From: Aliihoeflea sp. 40Bstr573
GTDB lineage: Bacteria > Pseudomonadota > Alphaproteobacteria > Rhizobiales > Rhizobiaceae
DNA: 34,867 bases
Direction of reading: 5' to 3'
NCBI RefSeq assembly: GCF_024105655.1
Contig: NZ_JAAAMH010000027.1
Span: 1-34,867, forward strand
Shown: positions 1 to 8,117 of the stretch, piece by piece
Numbering within the stretch: position 1 is the first letter of the stretch
Layout: each line of letters starts with the position of its first letter
Notes under the pieces: generated by a model
The model's input: the letters and a program-made list of their open reading frames with translations, nothing else
What the model was told of the DNA's origin: nothing
Database searches by the model: none
Position numbers and translations under genes: made by a program

Positions 1-2
1 GG

Positions 3-128
3 CTCTTCAACAAACTCAAGAACTGGCGGCGCGTCGCCACCCGTTATGACAAAACAAAGGAATCCTATCTCGGCTTCGTCGCCATCGCAGCAGTCAAACT
101 ATGGATACCCTTTGTCCACGAGCGCTAG
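3..128 (+). CDS. IS5-family transposase, C-terminal fragment (5' part outside window)
   Basis: The open frame entering from the left edge reads LFNKLKNWRRVATRYDKTKE and ends at TAG 126-128. The N/R-x-x-x-x-LKxWRRxATRYDK block is the usual C-terminal signature of IS5-family DDE transposases. Only 41 residues are present, and the catalytic D, D and E lie outside the window. The stop codon falls in a CTAG (125-128), a target type used by IS5 elements. The fragment abuts and truncates the minus-strand SbcC-like gene. It is partial because the window begins inside the element. I am confident of the family and less sure of the subgroup. Confidence 0.85.
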   Translation, partial: LFNKLKNWRRVATRYDKTKESYLGFVAIAAVKLWIPFVHER

Positions 129-488
129 CCGCGAAATGAACTCTTCCGCCTCATCGGCCTGCGCGACCAATCGTCCCGAACCGAGATCGACGACGTTCGC
201 GCGACGTCCAGAATGAAACTGCTTTGTAAGGCGAAAACGCCCTTGCGTCGTTTCGATATCGGCTTCGATCAGCGGGCTGCCGCCACTGTAGGGTTTGAGC
301 GCCTGCACTGCCCCCGGCGTCCCCGTATGAGGCTGAAAGAAGAGTGCGTGGAGGGCATCGAAGCTCGTCGATTTCCCGAATTCGTTGACCGCGCAGAGAA
401 CATTGACCCCATCACCGATGTTTTCTACAGCAACGCCGCGATCTGCGAACCGGCGCACGTTGTGAAGGCGCAGCGCGGTCAGTTTCAT
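99..488 (-). pseudogene. SbcC/SMC-like ATPase, N-terminal fragment truncated by IS5 insertion
   Basis: It starts MKLTALRLHNVRRF, typical of AAA_23/SbcC/YhaN-type ATPases whose N-terminal half carries Walker A before a long coiled coil. The P-loop is CAVNEFGKST (residues 32-41), with GKST intact but Ala33 where the first Gly of GxxxxGKS normally stands. About 120 residues resemble the family. From roughly base 129 to the stop at 99 the frame runs into the IS5 end, giving an unrelated tail. The coiled coil, hinge, Walker B and signature motif are all missing, so it is presumably non-functional. The start ATG overlaps the stop of the upstream phosphoesterase by four bases (485-488), so the two were translationally coupled, as sbcD and sbcC are. 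Confidence 0.8.
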
Positions 489-1606
489 AAAGCCTCGACC
501 TCGCGGCTGATGGCGAAAAGGCGGTTCAAGGCGTCAGCCGCTACAGCGCGCTCTTGCGCCGAACGCAAGATGTCGGCGCTCTCGGCGCGGAGAATTTCCG
601 CAGCCTGACGCAGTGCACCGCCCTTGTCGATCATGTCGAGGTCTTCCGCTTCGCAGAGGCTGGCAAGGTCTTCGGCCCGGAATTCGAGATGCCCGAATTC
701 GGGCGCGACAGTTTCAACGTTGTTTTCCAGAGCGCTTCGCTGCCCGATCCTCAGCCGTCCGCCGGCGACGATGCGCAGCAAGGTCTGCCGACGCCGTGTG
801 GCAGGCAGGCGATCGCGCAATATCGCCTCGCTATCCTCCTCGCCTAGGAAATCGAGAGCCAACGTCATCCAATCGAAGCTGCCCGTGTCGACCGGGGTAA
901 CATTTGGCATCACGCCAGCCCCCGGGATGGTCACGAGAAGCGCGCGCCCAGGCTGACCATGCTTGAAACGATCGGGTTCAGGCGTGCCGCTATACCAGGT
1001 ACGCGGGTCGATCGACATCTGGCCGTGCCAATCGCCAAGGGCAAGATAATCGAGCCCCGCCCGCTTCGCCCGATCCGGCGCGATGATATCTTCTGCGCCT
1101 TCCTCGCCGAAGCTCTGAATCGCGCCATGCGCAAGACCGATCCGAACAATACCCTCTCCGCTGGTGGCCGCATCCATCCAGTCTGTCAGGTCACGGCCCG
1201 GGCGGCGGACAGTGCACGGGGCGGGCAGGATGACCATGCCAGGCACGATTTCGAGGGGCACGGCCTCAAGCGCCAAGTTGACGTTGTCCGGAAGATTGCG
1301 GCCCATCAAGCTCCACAGTGCGTCGGCGAGAAGTGAATCGTGATTGCCGGGCAGGATCACCCAGGTGTGATCGCCATGACTTGCCATTTCACCGAGCGCC
1401 TGACGCACCAGCGCCGGGGTCGGTGTCTCCGTGTCGAACATGTCGCCCGCGATCAGGATGGCGGCGGCTCCAGCGGCCCTCGCCTCAGCAGCCAGGCGGG
1501 AAAGTACGACATGTCGCGCTTCACGCAAACGGCCGCGGATGTCCTCGGGCAGATTGCCGAAACGTTTGCCAAGGTGAAGGTCGGAAGTGTGCAGGAATCG
1601 GTGCAT
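485..1606 (-). CDS. SbcD-like metallophosphoesterase / DNA exonuclease subunit
   Basis: This 373-residue protein of the calcineurin-like phosphoesterase fold has all the metal-binding motifs of the SbcD/Mre11/YhaO group in order: D9-x-H11 in SDLHLG, GD (54-55) in IAGDMFD, GNHD (87-90), H160 in LAHGAI and GDWHG (191-195). These proteins are Mn-dependent nucleases that work with an SbcC/Rad50-type ATPase on DNA ends or hairpins. Here the partner directly downstream is cut off by an IS. The start ATG lies two bases after the stop of the giant helicase gene, so all three genes form one transcript. The low-similarity C-terminal part (about 250-373) would be the capping and ATPase-docking region. 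It belongs to this helicase cassette and is unlikely to be the housekeeping sbcD. Confidence 0.88.
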   Translation of the reverse strand: MHRFLHTSDLHLGKRFGNLPEDIRGRLREARHVVLSRLAAEARAAGAAAILIAGDMFDTETPTPALVRQALGEMASHGDHTWVILPGNHDSLLADALWSLMGRNLPDNVNLALEAVPLEIVPGMVILPAPCTVRRPGRDLTDWMDAATSGEGIVRIGLAHGAIQSFGEEGAEDIIAPDRAKRAGLDYLALGDWHGQMSIDPRTWYSGTPEPDRFKHGQPGRALLVTIPGAGVMPNVTPVDTGSFDWMTLALDFLGEEDSEAILRDRLPATRRRQTLLRIVAGGRLRIGQRSALENNVETVAPEFGHLEFRAEDLASLCEAEDLDMIDKGGALRQAAEILRAESADILRSAQERAVAADALNRLFAISREVEAL

Positions 1607-1608
1607 GG

Positions 1609-4600
1609 TCAGTTCCGGCTTGCCAGATGCGCCTGCGCCCGCGCAAGAGCCTCGTCAAGGCGCTGGCGCGCCGTCGCCGCCAGTCGTTCCACCCCGAGAA
1701 CCCGCGCCAACGCCAAGGCGGGGTCTGAGGCATCGAAAATATCGGGGTGGTCCACCACGACCGATGCGAGTTCGGCCAGAGGAATGTCGACGACCGAGCG
1801 GCGTGAGTTTTCGTCCCCAGCATCGCGATAGGGAAGAATCTCGACGATTTCTCCCTTGCGCCAGACGAACGTCCCGGTCGTCTCCTGCGTCCTGTCAATG
1901 TCGCGCAGGTGCAAGTCGATGCGCTCGCGGATGCGGTTGCCTGTTCGCAGCCAGCCATGTGCACGCGCGATGCGTTGGGCGAGAATGTCCTCGCGTAGCG
2001 GGGCCTCGCAGGCGAGCACCGCATCGACCATGCCCTGCAGATTTGAGCGGTAGCCGACTTCGTAAAATCGGTCGGGATCTACCTTGAAGGTCGACAAATC
2101 TGTCACGCGGTAGCTGTCCAATGCTGGCAAGCCATTGGAAGGCGCTTCCGATGGGGATGTGGCCGGGCGAAGAGGCGCAGTGTCCTGCTCGTCGACCAGC
2201 ATCTTGCCTGACGCTGGCTCGTGTTCAGGTTCGTTCAGCGGGCAGGCTTCATCCACGTTCTCGAGCGGTTCGATCTCGTGCCCCATGTCCCAGTGCAGAT
2301 CGGCCGGCGGACCGCTTTCCGCGCTGCGTTTCTGCCGGCTTTTCTCCAGCAGTTGATTCAGTTCTTCGTCCATTCGCTGTGCCGCGCCGGCGGCATCAAA
2401 CCACCAGTCGGTCGACCAAACGCGAATGATGTTCCAGCCAAGGCCGCGCAGCACCTGCTCTCGCACCTTGTCGCGGTCGCGCGCCGTCGCCGAACTGTGA
2501 TACGTCGCACCATCGCACTCCACACCCGCAAGATATGCGCCGGCAAGATCGGGATGTCGCACGCCGATGTCGACACGAAAACCGGATATGCCGACCTGTG
2601 GCACGAGTTGCCAGCCTCGCCTTTCGAGTTCTGCGGCGACGGCTTCCTCGAAAGGGGATTCGAGCGCGCCGACAGAACCTTCTTCGACCGCCGGCAGCGC
2701 GATCGCGCCACGTTCGGCAAAATCGAGATAGGTCTTTAGATGATGCACGCCGAGCGCCTTGGTGCGACCCGTGTCGATCTGGTCGGCCGTGAAGCCGGAG
2801 AAGACGATAAGTTCCTGTCTCGCGCGGGTGATCGCGACATTGAGCCTTCGTTCTCCGCCATCGCGATTGAGCGCGCCGAAATCCATCGTCCGCTTGCCCG
2901 CCGCGTCTGCCGTGAAGGTGATCGAGAAGAGGATGACGTCACGCTCGTCCCCTTGCACGTTTTCCAGGTTCTTGACGATTGTTCCCTCGACGCGCTCGTC
3001 CGCGAAGAACCACTCGAGCTTTGGCTCCTCGCGTCGTGCCGCGTCGAGCAGATCCTGTATGAGCGCCTGTTGTTGTGCGTTGAAGGTAATGACGCCGAGC
3101 GTGGGGCGTTGCCCCTCCTCGAGCGACAGCCACGCGCGCATCCGATCGACGGCTTCGCCTGCAACCGCTTCGGCTTCGATGCGATTCGTCCGACTCTTGC
3201 CCCGATCGTAAACGCCCTTGGCAACCGCATGAAGCCGGACGGCCCGGTCTTCGACGCTCGGTGAGGGAAATGTGATCAGTCGGTTCGCGTAGTAGTGGTG
3301 GTTGGAAAATGCGATCAGGGATTCGTTGCGGCTGCGATAGTGCCATCGAAGGTCGCGGACGGGGATCCCGGCAGCACGCGCTTCGTCGAGAATGCTTTCG
3401 AGATCCTTTTCGTGCTCGACAACCTCCTCGTCATCCTCATTGCGCCCGAAGAAGTTCGTCGGTGGCAGCTGTTTGGGATCACCGACAATGATCGTCTGTG
3501 TTGCCCTGGCGATTGCTCCGACCGCATCCCAGGTCGTGATCTGCGAGGCTTCGTCAAAGATCACGACATCGAACAGGGCCTGGTCTGGCGGCAGATATTG
3601 GGCGATCGAGAGCGGCGACATCAACATGCACGGCGCAAGTCTGGAAAAGCTTCCCGGCATGGCCGCGATCATCTCGCGGATCGACCGGCTTGGACGCTGC
3701 AAATCCATCTGGTGGCGAAGGAGACCAAGCTCAGAGTTGCGCGGAACGCTTTGAACTGACGGCAAGCCATGCGCGACGGCTCTGGCCACACGGCCCGTTG
3801 CAGCCGCCCGAACCAGATCATCGATCTGGCGAAAATCCTCGATGGCGTGTTCGTGCTGGAACCGACGAAATTCGCGCAGCACCGGATCGGCGTCGAGCGT
3901 CGGTGGCAGCCACCACCGGGCATAGCCGAGCCAGAACGCCGCCCCCGATGCGTCAGGCTGGACCGCCCCCGATTCGATATCGGCAACCAGGGGCCCGAGG
4001 CCTCGTGACATCGCCTCCTGCCGGACCTTGCACCACGTCGCCCAGTCGCGCAGAAGTTGGCGCGCGCCAGACAACTCGCGAAGTGCGTTGGGCAAATTCG
4101 AGAAGAGCCCCTCCCCTGCCAGCGGATCAGTCCCGCTCAATTCCGTGAACTCGGCGGCGGCGGTTCGAAGCGCGGTCAACTGGTCACAAAAGGCTTGTCC
4201 TGCCTGGCGAACCGGCTCGTCGGCTTGCGCCGATGCGAGCGCTGGGGTGATCGCCTGCACGACGCCGCGCAGTTCGTCCGCTGCGCGGCCAAGCCGCATG
4301 ACACTCTCGCGCACCCCTTTTGCACGGTCGAACTTCTCGCGCACGCTGCCGACGTCGGTATCGAGGCCAGCATAGCCTGTGCGCCGTGACGACAGGGTGC
4401 TCGCCGAAACGGCGGCACCATGGCCTTGCATCCTGCGAATTCGGTCGAGATCTGTCTGGGGATCGACCGTTCCACCGGCTGCGTAGCTCTGCAGCAGCTT
4501 CTTCACGCGACGCCTGCCGAGCCAGCTTTTCGGCCAGATCGAAGCCGAGGCCTGTCGCCAATCATCCTCAAGCCGCTCGACCGGGATCATCGCGATCCTG

Positions 4601-7539
4601 TCCCGCGTGAAATTTCCGGCGAGGCCGGCTTCGGCATCGCGGTAGCCGCCGATCGCGCTCTCCAGCTCGGTAAGCGCGCCACGCAACTGGCTGAACTCCC
4701 GGTCGAACGCGAACGAATGATCGCTTCCTGCGGTGGCGCAGATCGCCCCGGCAAGCTCGGCAAGACGATCGAGATCGATGATCGCCGGTTCCGGCCCCAG
4801 TGGCAGTCCGAGCTGGCGCAAAAGGCCTTCGTGGCTTTTCTGTAAAGCGACGACGCGGTCGCCAAGTTTGTTCGCTGACGCGATCAGCCGCTCTTGCCAG
4901 GCGGACGACCAGTCCGCCATGTCGACGAGGGCAAAGGCAGGCCGATGCTCGACGGAACGGTAGACGCGGCCGAGCTCGATCGCCAGCTCATCCATGCCGC
5001 GCAACATAGCCTCGTCATGCGCGTCGCATGTCGGCCATTCAAGCACGGGGGCATGGTCCTCTCGACCTCTAAGGGCGGTCCCGAGAGCGACGTAGACCGT
5101 CATGCCGTTGCTATACCGTCGGTGCAACGCATCCACATAAGAATTAAGATGATCACGGCGCAGACGCAGCCTTTCATTGACCGCGACCCATTCGCGTTCG
5201 TCGAAACGCGTCGTCGATTCCCAAGAGCGCTTGAGCTGGCCCAGGAAGGTCCGCCGGTCCGTCTTGGATGAGTGGAGTTCAAGGCAGTGATCGCCTAGCC
5301 CATGCTCGCGAAGTCGACGATAAACGACGTCCAGCGCCGCCGTTTTTTCCGCGACGAATAGCACCGTCTTGCCTGTTGAAAGGCAGTTCGCAATCATGTT
5401 TGCGATTGTCTGGCTCTTGCCGGTCCCCGGCGGCCCCACGATGACAAAATCGCGGCCCTCGGCCGCAGCAAGGCTGGCGGCGATCTGGGACGAGTCTGCC
5501 GGAAGCAGGGACACGATGTCGGCCGGCGCGTAAGACCGGTCGAGCTCGCGCTCCTCAATGACCGCGGCCCCCTCCCCCGAAAATGCCTGTTCGGGCGTGT
5601 CGATCAGATGCTTGACGACGCGGTTCTGGCGCAGTGCGTCGGTTCGTTCGACCAGATCCTTCCACATCAAAAATTTGGCGAAAGAGAAGGTCGAAAGCGC
5701 GGTCTCGTCGACCACCTCCATGCCCGGCACGTCGCGCACGGCGTTGCGCATGGCTGCCAAAAGTCGAGGGACATCCACTCCGTTCTCGTCGAGCGGCAGT
5801 TCGCCCGAAAACTGTGGCAGTGAAAGGTCGAAATCGCGCTCGAGGAACTGCAGCAGCGTCGCGTTAAATCGTGGCTCGTCTTCGTGGAACCGCAGGCTGA
5901 AGCGCGATGAGGCGCTTTTGCGCTCGAGCTTGGCCGGCACGAGCAAAAGCGGCGCACGATAGGTTTTCTCGTCCTGCGGTTTCTTTTTCCAACGCAAGAA
6001 TCCGACCGCGAGGAAAAGCGTGTTTGCACCTCCTTCGGCAAGGTCGTTCTTGACCTGCCGGTGCAGGTCGATGAGCCGCCCCTCCAATCCTTTTGTGTCA
6101 AGCGTCGACGCCAGTTCGTCGCGTTGGAGTGCATCGGTGGCAAACCGACGCTGGAGATCCTCGCCGCGAACCTGGCGGAACAGTTCCGCGTCACGCTCGC
6201 CGACCGGGTTCTGCTCGGGCAGAGAGATCAGCCGGATCGCCGCGCCGGCCGCAAGCCTGTCCTCCAGATAGGAGATGTCGGGACACAGGAACGGGATCGT
6301 CTTCTTCGTGTCTGGAAAGTTCAAGAGACGGTTGCGAAGCGTGAGGTCGAGCAGCTTTTTCTGCCACCGATCGATCCGGCCGGCTGCCGTCGTCGGCTTC
6401 TCCTCAATGAGCTCGGCAGGCAGATCTCCGAGCGCCGGAACCTGCGGGAGCGGCAGCTCCAACGGTTCGTCACCCCCCTCCCCTTCCGATGTCTCTACTG
6501 TCGCCCGCTCATGCGAGGCAAGCGGTGTAATGCCGCCGCTCCGTGCGCGCGCGATGTCAATCGCGGCGGTGAACTCGTGCGCGCGGTCTTCCTCCAGCCG
6601 CACCCTGATTGCAGCGCTTGCATGTGCAAGGGTCATCGGCGGACGATGGGTGACGCCTGTGGTCTCAAACACCAGCAACTCCCGCGCGGCGAGTGCCTTG
6701 CGCACCTCCATCGGGTCCGGCTCGATCGCATTCGCCAAGGTTCGCCGGGTCAACCAGACGCCAACCGCGGCGTGATCGGTAAACAGCAATACGACCGCAT
6801 TCAGCCCAGCCGCCTCCAATCCGGCGGCAATCAGCAGCGAGGTGTCGAGGCAAGTGGCCAACTTTTGCTCGGCAATGGTCGATGGGCGGCGCACTTTCTG
6901 TCCGCGCATCTCGAAGCTTGTCGGAGGCTCGGCGTAGTGAAGTCCAAGTCCAGCCGCAGCAGAATAGACTGCGCCCGTCAACAGGAACGCCCGCTTCGGA
7001 TCGCCGCTCTGGTAACCGTCGAGCGCAGACGAATGTCCATGAGCGGCGAGCCGCTCGGCGGCGGCGCGCAAGAGCCTCGCCGTGCCCGGATCGTTCGGCA
7101 TGACGAAGGCCGGCAGCAATTGTGCCATGTCCGCGACCCCGCCCCATTCGTCGCGTGCCAAAAGCCTTACCGAGCGGCGCTCTTCGGCAATCACCCGACC
7201 GCGGGCGGATAAGGTCAGCGTGATCTCACCACGTTCCGCTTCGTTGAGATCGGCAAGGTAAACGGCGTCGAGTTCGACCTTGCGATCGGACAGGTTGATG
7301 CTGTCGCCGGTCAGGATGCGGTCGAGCGTCCAGACCTTCTGGCGGAGGAAAGGCGGATTCGAAACCAGCCGCAGTTCGCAGGACTCCAGATTTTCCGCGG
7401 TGGGGTTGTGGATGGTGATGGAGCGCAGGACCGGAATGGCGTTCTGGTAGGATGCATACGTGAAGCTTCCTGCCAGATCGGCCGCTATCCTGACGCCCAT
7501 TTCCTGCTCTGCCTGCGGCTTCGTTTCAATCACATCCAC
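1609..7539 (-). CDS. DUF4011 / SF1 helicase with C-terminal MTES_1575 nuclease and DUF3320
   Basis: This is a 1976-residue multidomain protein. The N-terminal 370 residues resemble a beta-rich plus transglutaminase-like region. The DUF4011 segment follows (around 385-450, with KKLLDLTLRNRLLNF). SF1 DNA2/NAM7-type helicase motifs come next: Walker A GPPGTGKSQT near 701, DEAS box in VVIFDEASQI near 1326, GDPKQLPP near 1353, GDERDVILFS near 1527 and AITRAR near 1560. A Vsr-like MTES_1575 endonuclease lies near 1640-1715 (FRVDIG, VECDGATYH, RDRDKVREQVL, GWNIIRVWSTDWW), and DUF3320 near 1811-1875. Helicase-nucleases of this build are found in defence islands. Translation probably starts at GTG 7537-7539, with GAGG seven bases upstream. 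It is the first gene of a three-gene operon with the SbcD-like and SbcC-like genes. The helicase frame itself is intact. Confidence 0.92.
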   Translation of the reverse strand: MDVIETKPQAEQEMGVRIAADLAGSFTYASYQNAIPVLRSITIHNPTAENLESCELRLVSNPPFLRQKVWTLDRILTGDSINLSDRKVELDAVYLADLNEAERGEITLTLSARGRVIAEERRSVRLLARDEWGGVADMAQLLPAFVMPNDPGTARLLRAAAERLAAHGHSSALDGYQSGDPKRAFLLTGAVYSAAAGLGLHYAEPPTSFEMRGQKVRRPSTIAEQKLATCLDTSLLIAAGLEAAGLNAVVLLFTDHAAVGVWLTRRTLANAIEPDPMEVRKALAARELLVFETTGVTHRPPMTLAHASAAIRVRLEEDRAHEFTAAIDIARARSGGITPLASHERATVETSEGEGGDEPLELPLPQVPALGDLPAELIEEKPTTAAGRIDRWQKKLLDLTLRNRLLNFPDTKKTIPFLCPDISYLEDRLAAGAAIRLISLPEQNPVGERDAELFRQVRGEDLQRRFATDALQRDELASTLDTKGLEGRLIDLHRQVKNDLAEGGANTLFLAVGFLRWKKKPQDEKTYRAPLLLVPAKLERKSASSRFSLRFHEDEPRFNATLLQFLERDFDLSLPQFSGELPLDENGVDVPRLLAAMRNAVRDVPGMEVVDETALSTFSFAKFLMWKDLVERTDALRQNRVVKHLIDTPEQAFSGEGAAVIEERELDRSYAPADIVSLLPADSSQIAASLAAAEGRDFVIVGPPGTGKSQTIANMIANCLSTGKTVLFVAEKTAALDVVYRRLREHGLGDHCLELHSSKTDRRTFLGQLKRSWESTTRFDEREWVAVNERLRLRRDHLNSYVDALHRRYSNGMTVYVALGTALRGREDHAPVLEWPTCDAHDEAMLRGMDELAIELGRVYRSVEHRPAFALVDMADWSSAWQERLIASANKLGDRVVALQKSHEGLLRQLGLPLGPEPAIIDLDRLAELAGAICATAGSDHSFAFDREFSQLRGALTELESAIGGYRDAEAGLAGNFTRDRIAMIPVERLEDDWRQASASIWPKSWLGRRRVKKLLQSYAAGGTVDPQTDLDRIRRMQGHGAAVSASTLSSRRTGYAGLDTDVGSVREKFDRAKGVRESVMRLGRAADELRGVVQAITPALASAQADEPVRQAGQAFCDQLTALRTAAAEFTELSGTDPLAGEGLFSNLPNALRELSGARQLLRDWATWCKVRQEAMSRGLGPLVADIESGAVQPDASGAAFWLGYARWWLPPTLDADPVLREFRRFQHEHAIEDFRQIDDLVRAAATGRVARAVAHGLPSVQSVPRNSELGLLRHQMDLQRPSRSIREMIAAMPGSFSRLAPCMLMSPLSIAQYLPPDQALFDVVIFDEASQITTWDAVGAIARATQTIIVGDPKQLPPTNFFGRNEDDEEVVEHEKDLESILDEARAAGIPVRDLRWHYRSRNESLIAFSNHHYYANRLITFPSPSVEDRAVRLHAVAKGVYDRGKSRTNRIEAEAVAGEAVDRMRAWLSLEEGQRPTLGVITFNAQQQALIQDLLDAARREEPKLEWFFADERVEGTIVKNLENVQGDERDVILFSITFTADAAGKRTMDFGALNRDGGERRLNVAITRARQELIVFSGFTADQIDTGRTKALGVHHLKTYLDFAERGAIALPAVEEGSVGALESPFEEAVAAELERRGWQLVPQVGISGFRVDIGVRHPDLAGAYLAGVECDGATYHSSATARDRDKVREQVLRGLGWNIIRVWSTDWWFDAAGAAQRMDEELNQLLEKSRQKRSAESGPPADLHWDMGHEIEPLENVDEACPLNEPEHEPASGKMLVDEQDTAPLRPATSPSEAPSNGLPALDSYRVTDLSTFKVDPDRFYEVGYRSNLQGMVDAVLACEAPLREDILAQRIARAHGWLRTGNRIRERIDLHLRDIDRTQETTGTFVWRKGEIVEILPYRDAGDENSRRSVVDIPLAELASVVVDHPDIFDASDPALALARVLGVERLAATARQRLDEALARAQAHLASRN

Positions 7540-7877
7540 GCCTTAACCTCGTCGCCTCCGCTTGGACCTACAACCTTGAGTTCAATACACGACGCCGCCT
7601 GCTTGCAAGCTTAACAAGCACACAAAACGTTCGACCACGTCATCGGCGGTGGATTGTTTGATTTTTGACGGCGTTTCTGGCCTCCGTCGGTTCTTGGTCA
7701 TGGGTTTGTTAAGCTCGAACTTGCACGGCACGTTTCGTCGCTAAAAAGTGCTCGCCTTGTCGTTTAGAGGATGTCGGCGTGTTGCAGTCGCTATCCATCA
7801 CGTTCCTGAATCAATGCCGCTTCAAAGATTCATAAATTGCGTTGGACCATCCTGGTTCGGGCGTGGTTCCTGTCCGC
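7540..7877. promoter_or_regulatory. Divergent intergenic region between helicase operon and WGR gene
   Basis: This 338-base stretch holds no convincing gene. It is less GC-rich than its surroundings. It contains nested GCTTG/CAAGC repeats: TGCTTG at 7600-7605 faces CAAGCA at 7615-7620 across nine bases, and GCTTGCAAGC (7601-7610) is itself a perfect palindrome. These lie about 60-80 bases upstream of the helicase GTG and could be an operator. On the minus strand TTGCAA and a weak TTGAAC-like -10 can be placed around them, but the promoter match is poor. The call is by position and symmetry only. Confidence 0.3.
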
Positions 7878-8102
7878 ATGGAACCCTTCGCTCTCACCCG
7901 CATCGACCCAAGACGCAATATGGCGCGCTTCTATACCGTCTCCATCGAGCCGTCTCTTTTCAGCGACGTAGCCTTAGTGCGACGATGGGGCCGGATTGGA
8001 ACACACGGTCGGCAGGCAATTGAGCTTTTCGCTTCCGCTGCCGAAGCTGGGAGACGGCAGGTAAGGATCGAGACTGCCAAGCGGCGCAAAGGCTATTGCT
8101 GA
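7878..8102 (+). CDS. Stand-alone WGR-domain protein
   Basis: This 74-residue protein starts at ATG 7878 (MEPFALTRIDPRRN) and is almost entirely one WGR domain: ARFYTVSIEPSLF, then the diagnostic RRWGRIGTHGR and the closing AKRRKGY. WGR domains bind nucleic acid in PARPs and in bacterial MolR-like proteins. Short single-domain versions are frequent on alphaproteobacterial plasmids, with unknown function. An in-frame TTG at 7842 would add 12 residues that do not look conserved. No strong ribosome-binding site is visible for either start. It is divergent from the helicase operon and convergent with repC, whose stop lies 15 bases away. Domain assignment is firm; the role is unknown. Confidence 0.8.
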   Translation: MEPFALTRIDPRRNMARFYTVSIEPSLFSDVALVRRWGRIGTHGRQAIELFASAAEAGRRQVRIETAKRRKGYC

Positions 8103-8117
8103 CAAGTGCGCCAACCT

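Noticed and set aside
485-1606. Housekeeping sbcCD operon
   Set aside because: The gene follows a DUF4011 helicase with a two-base gap on a plasmid; this context points to an accessory cassette.
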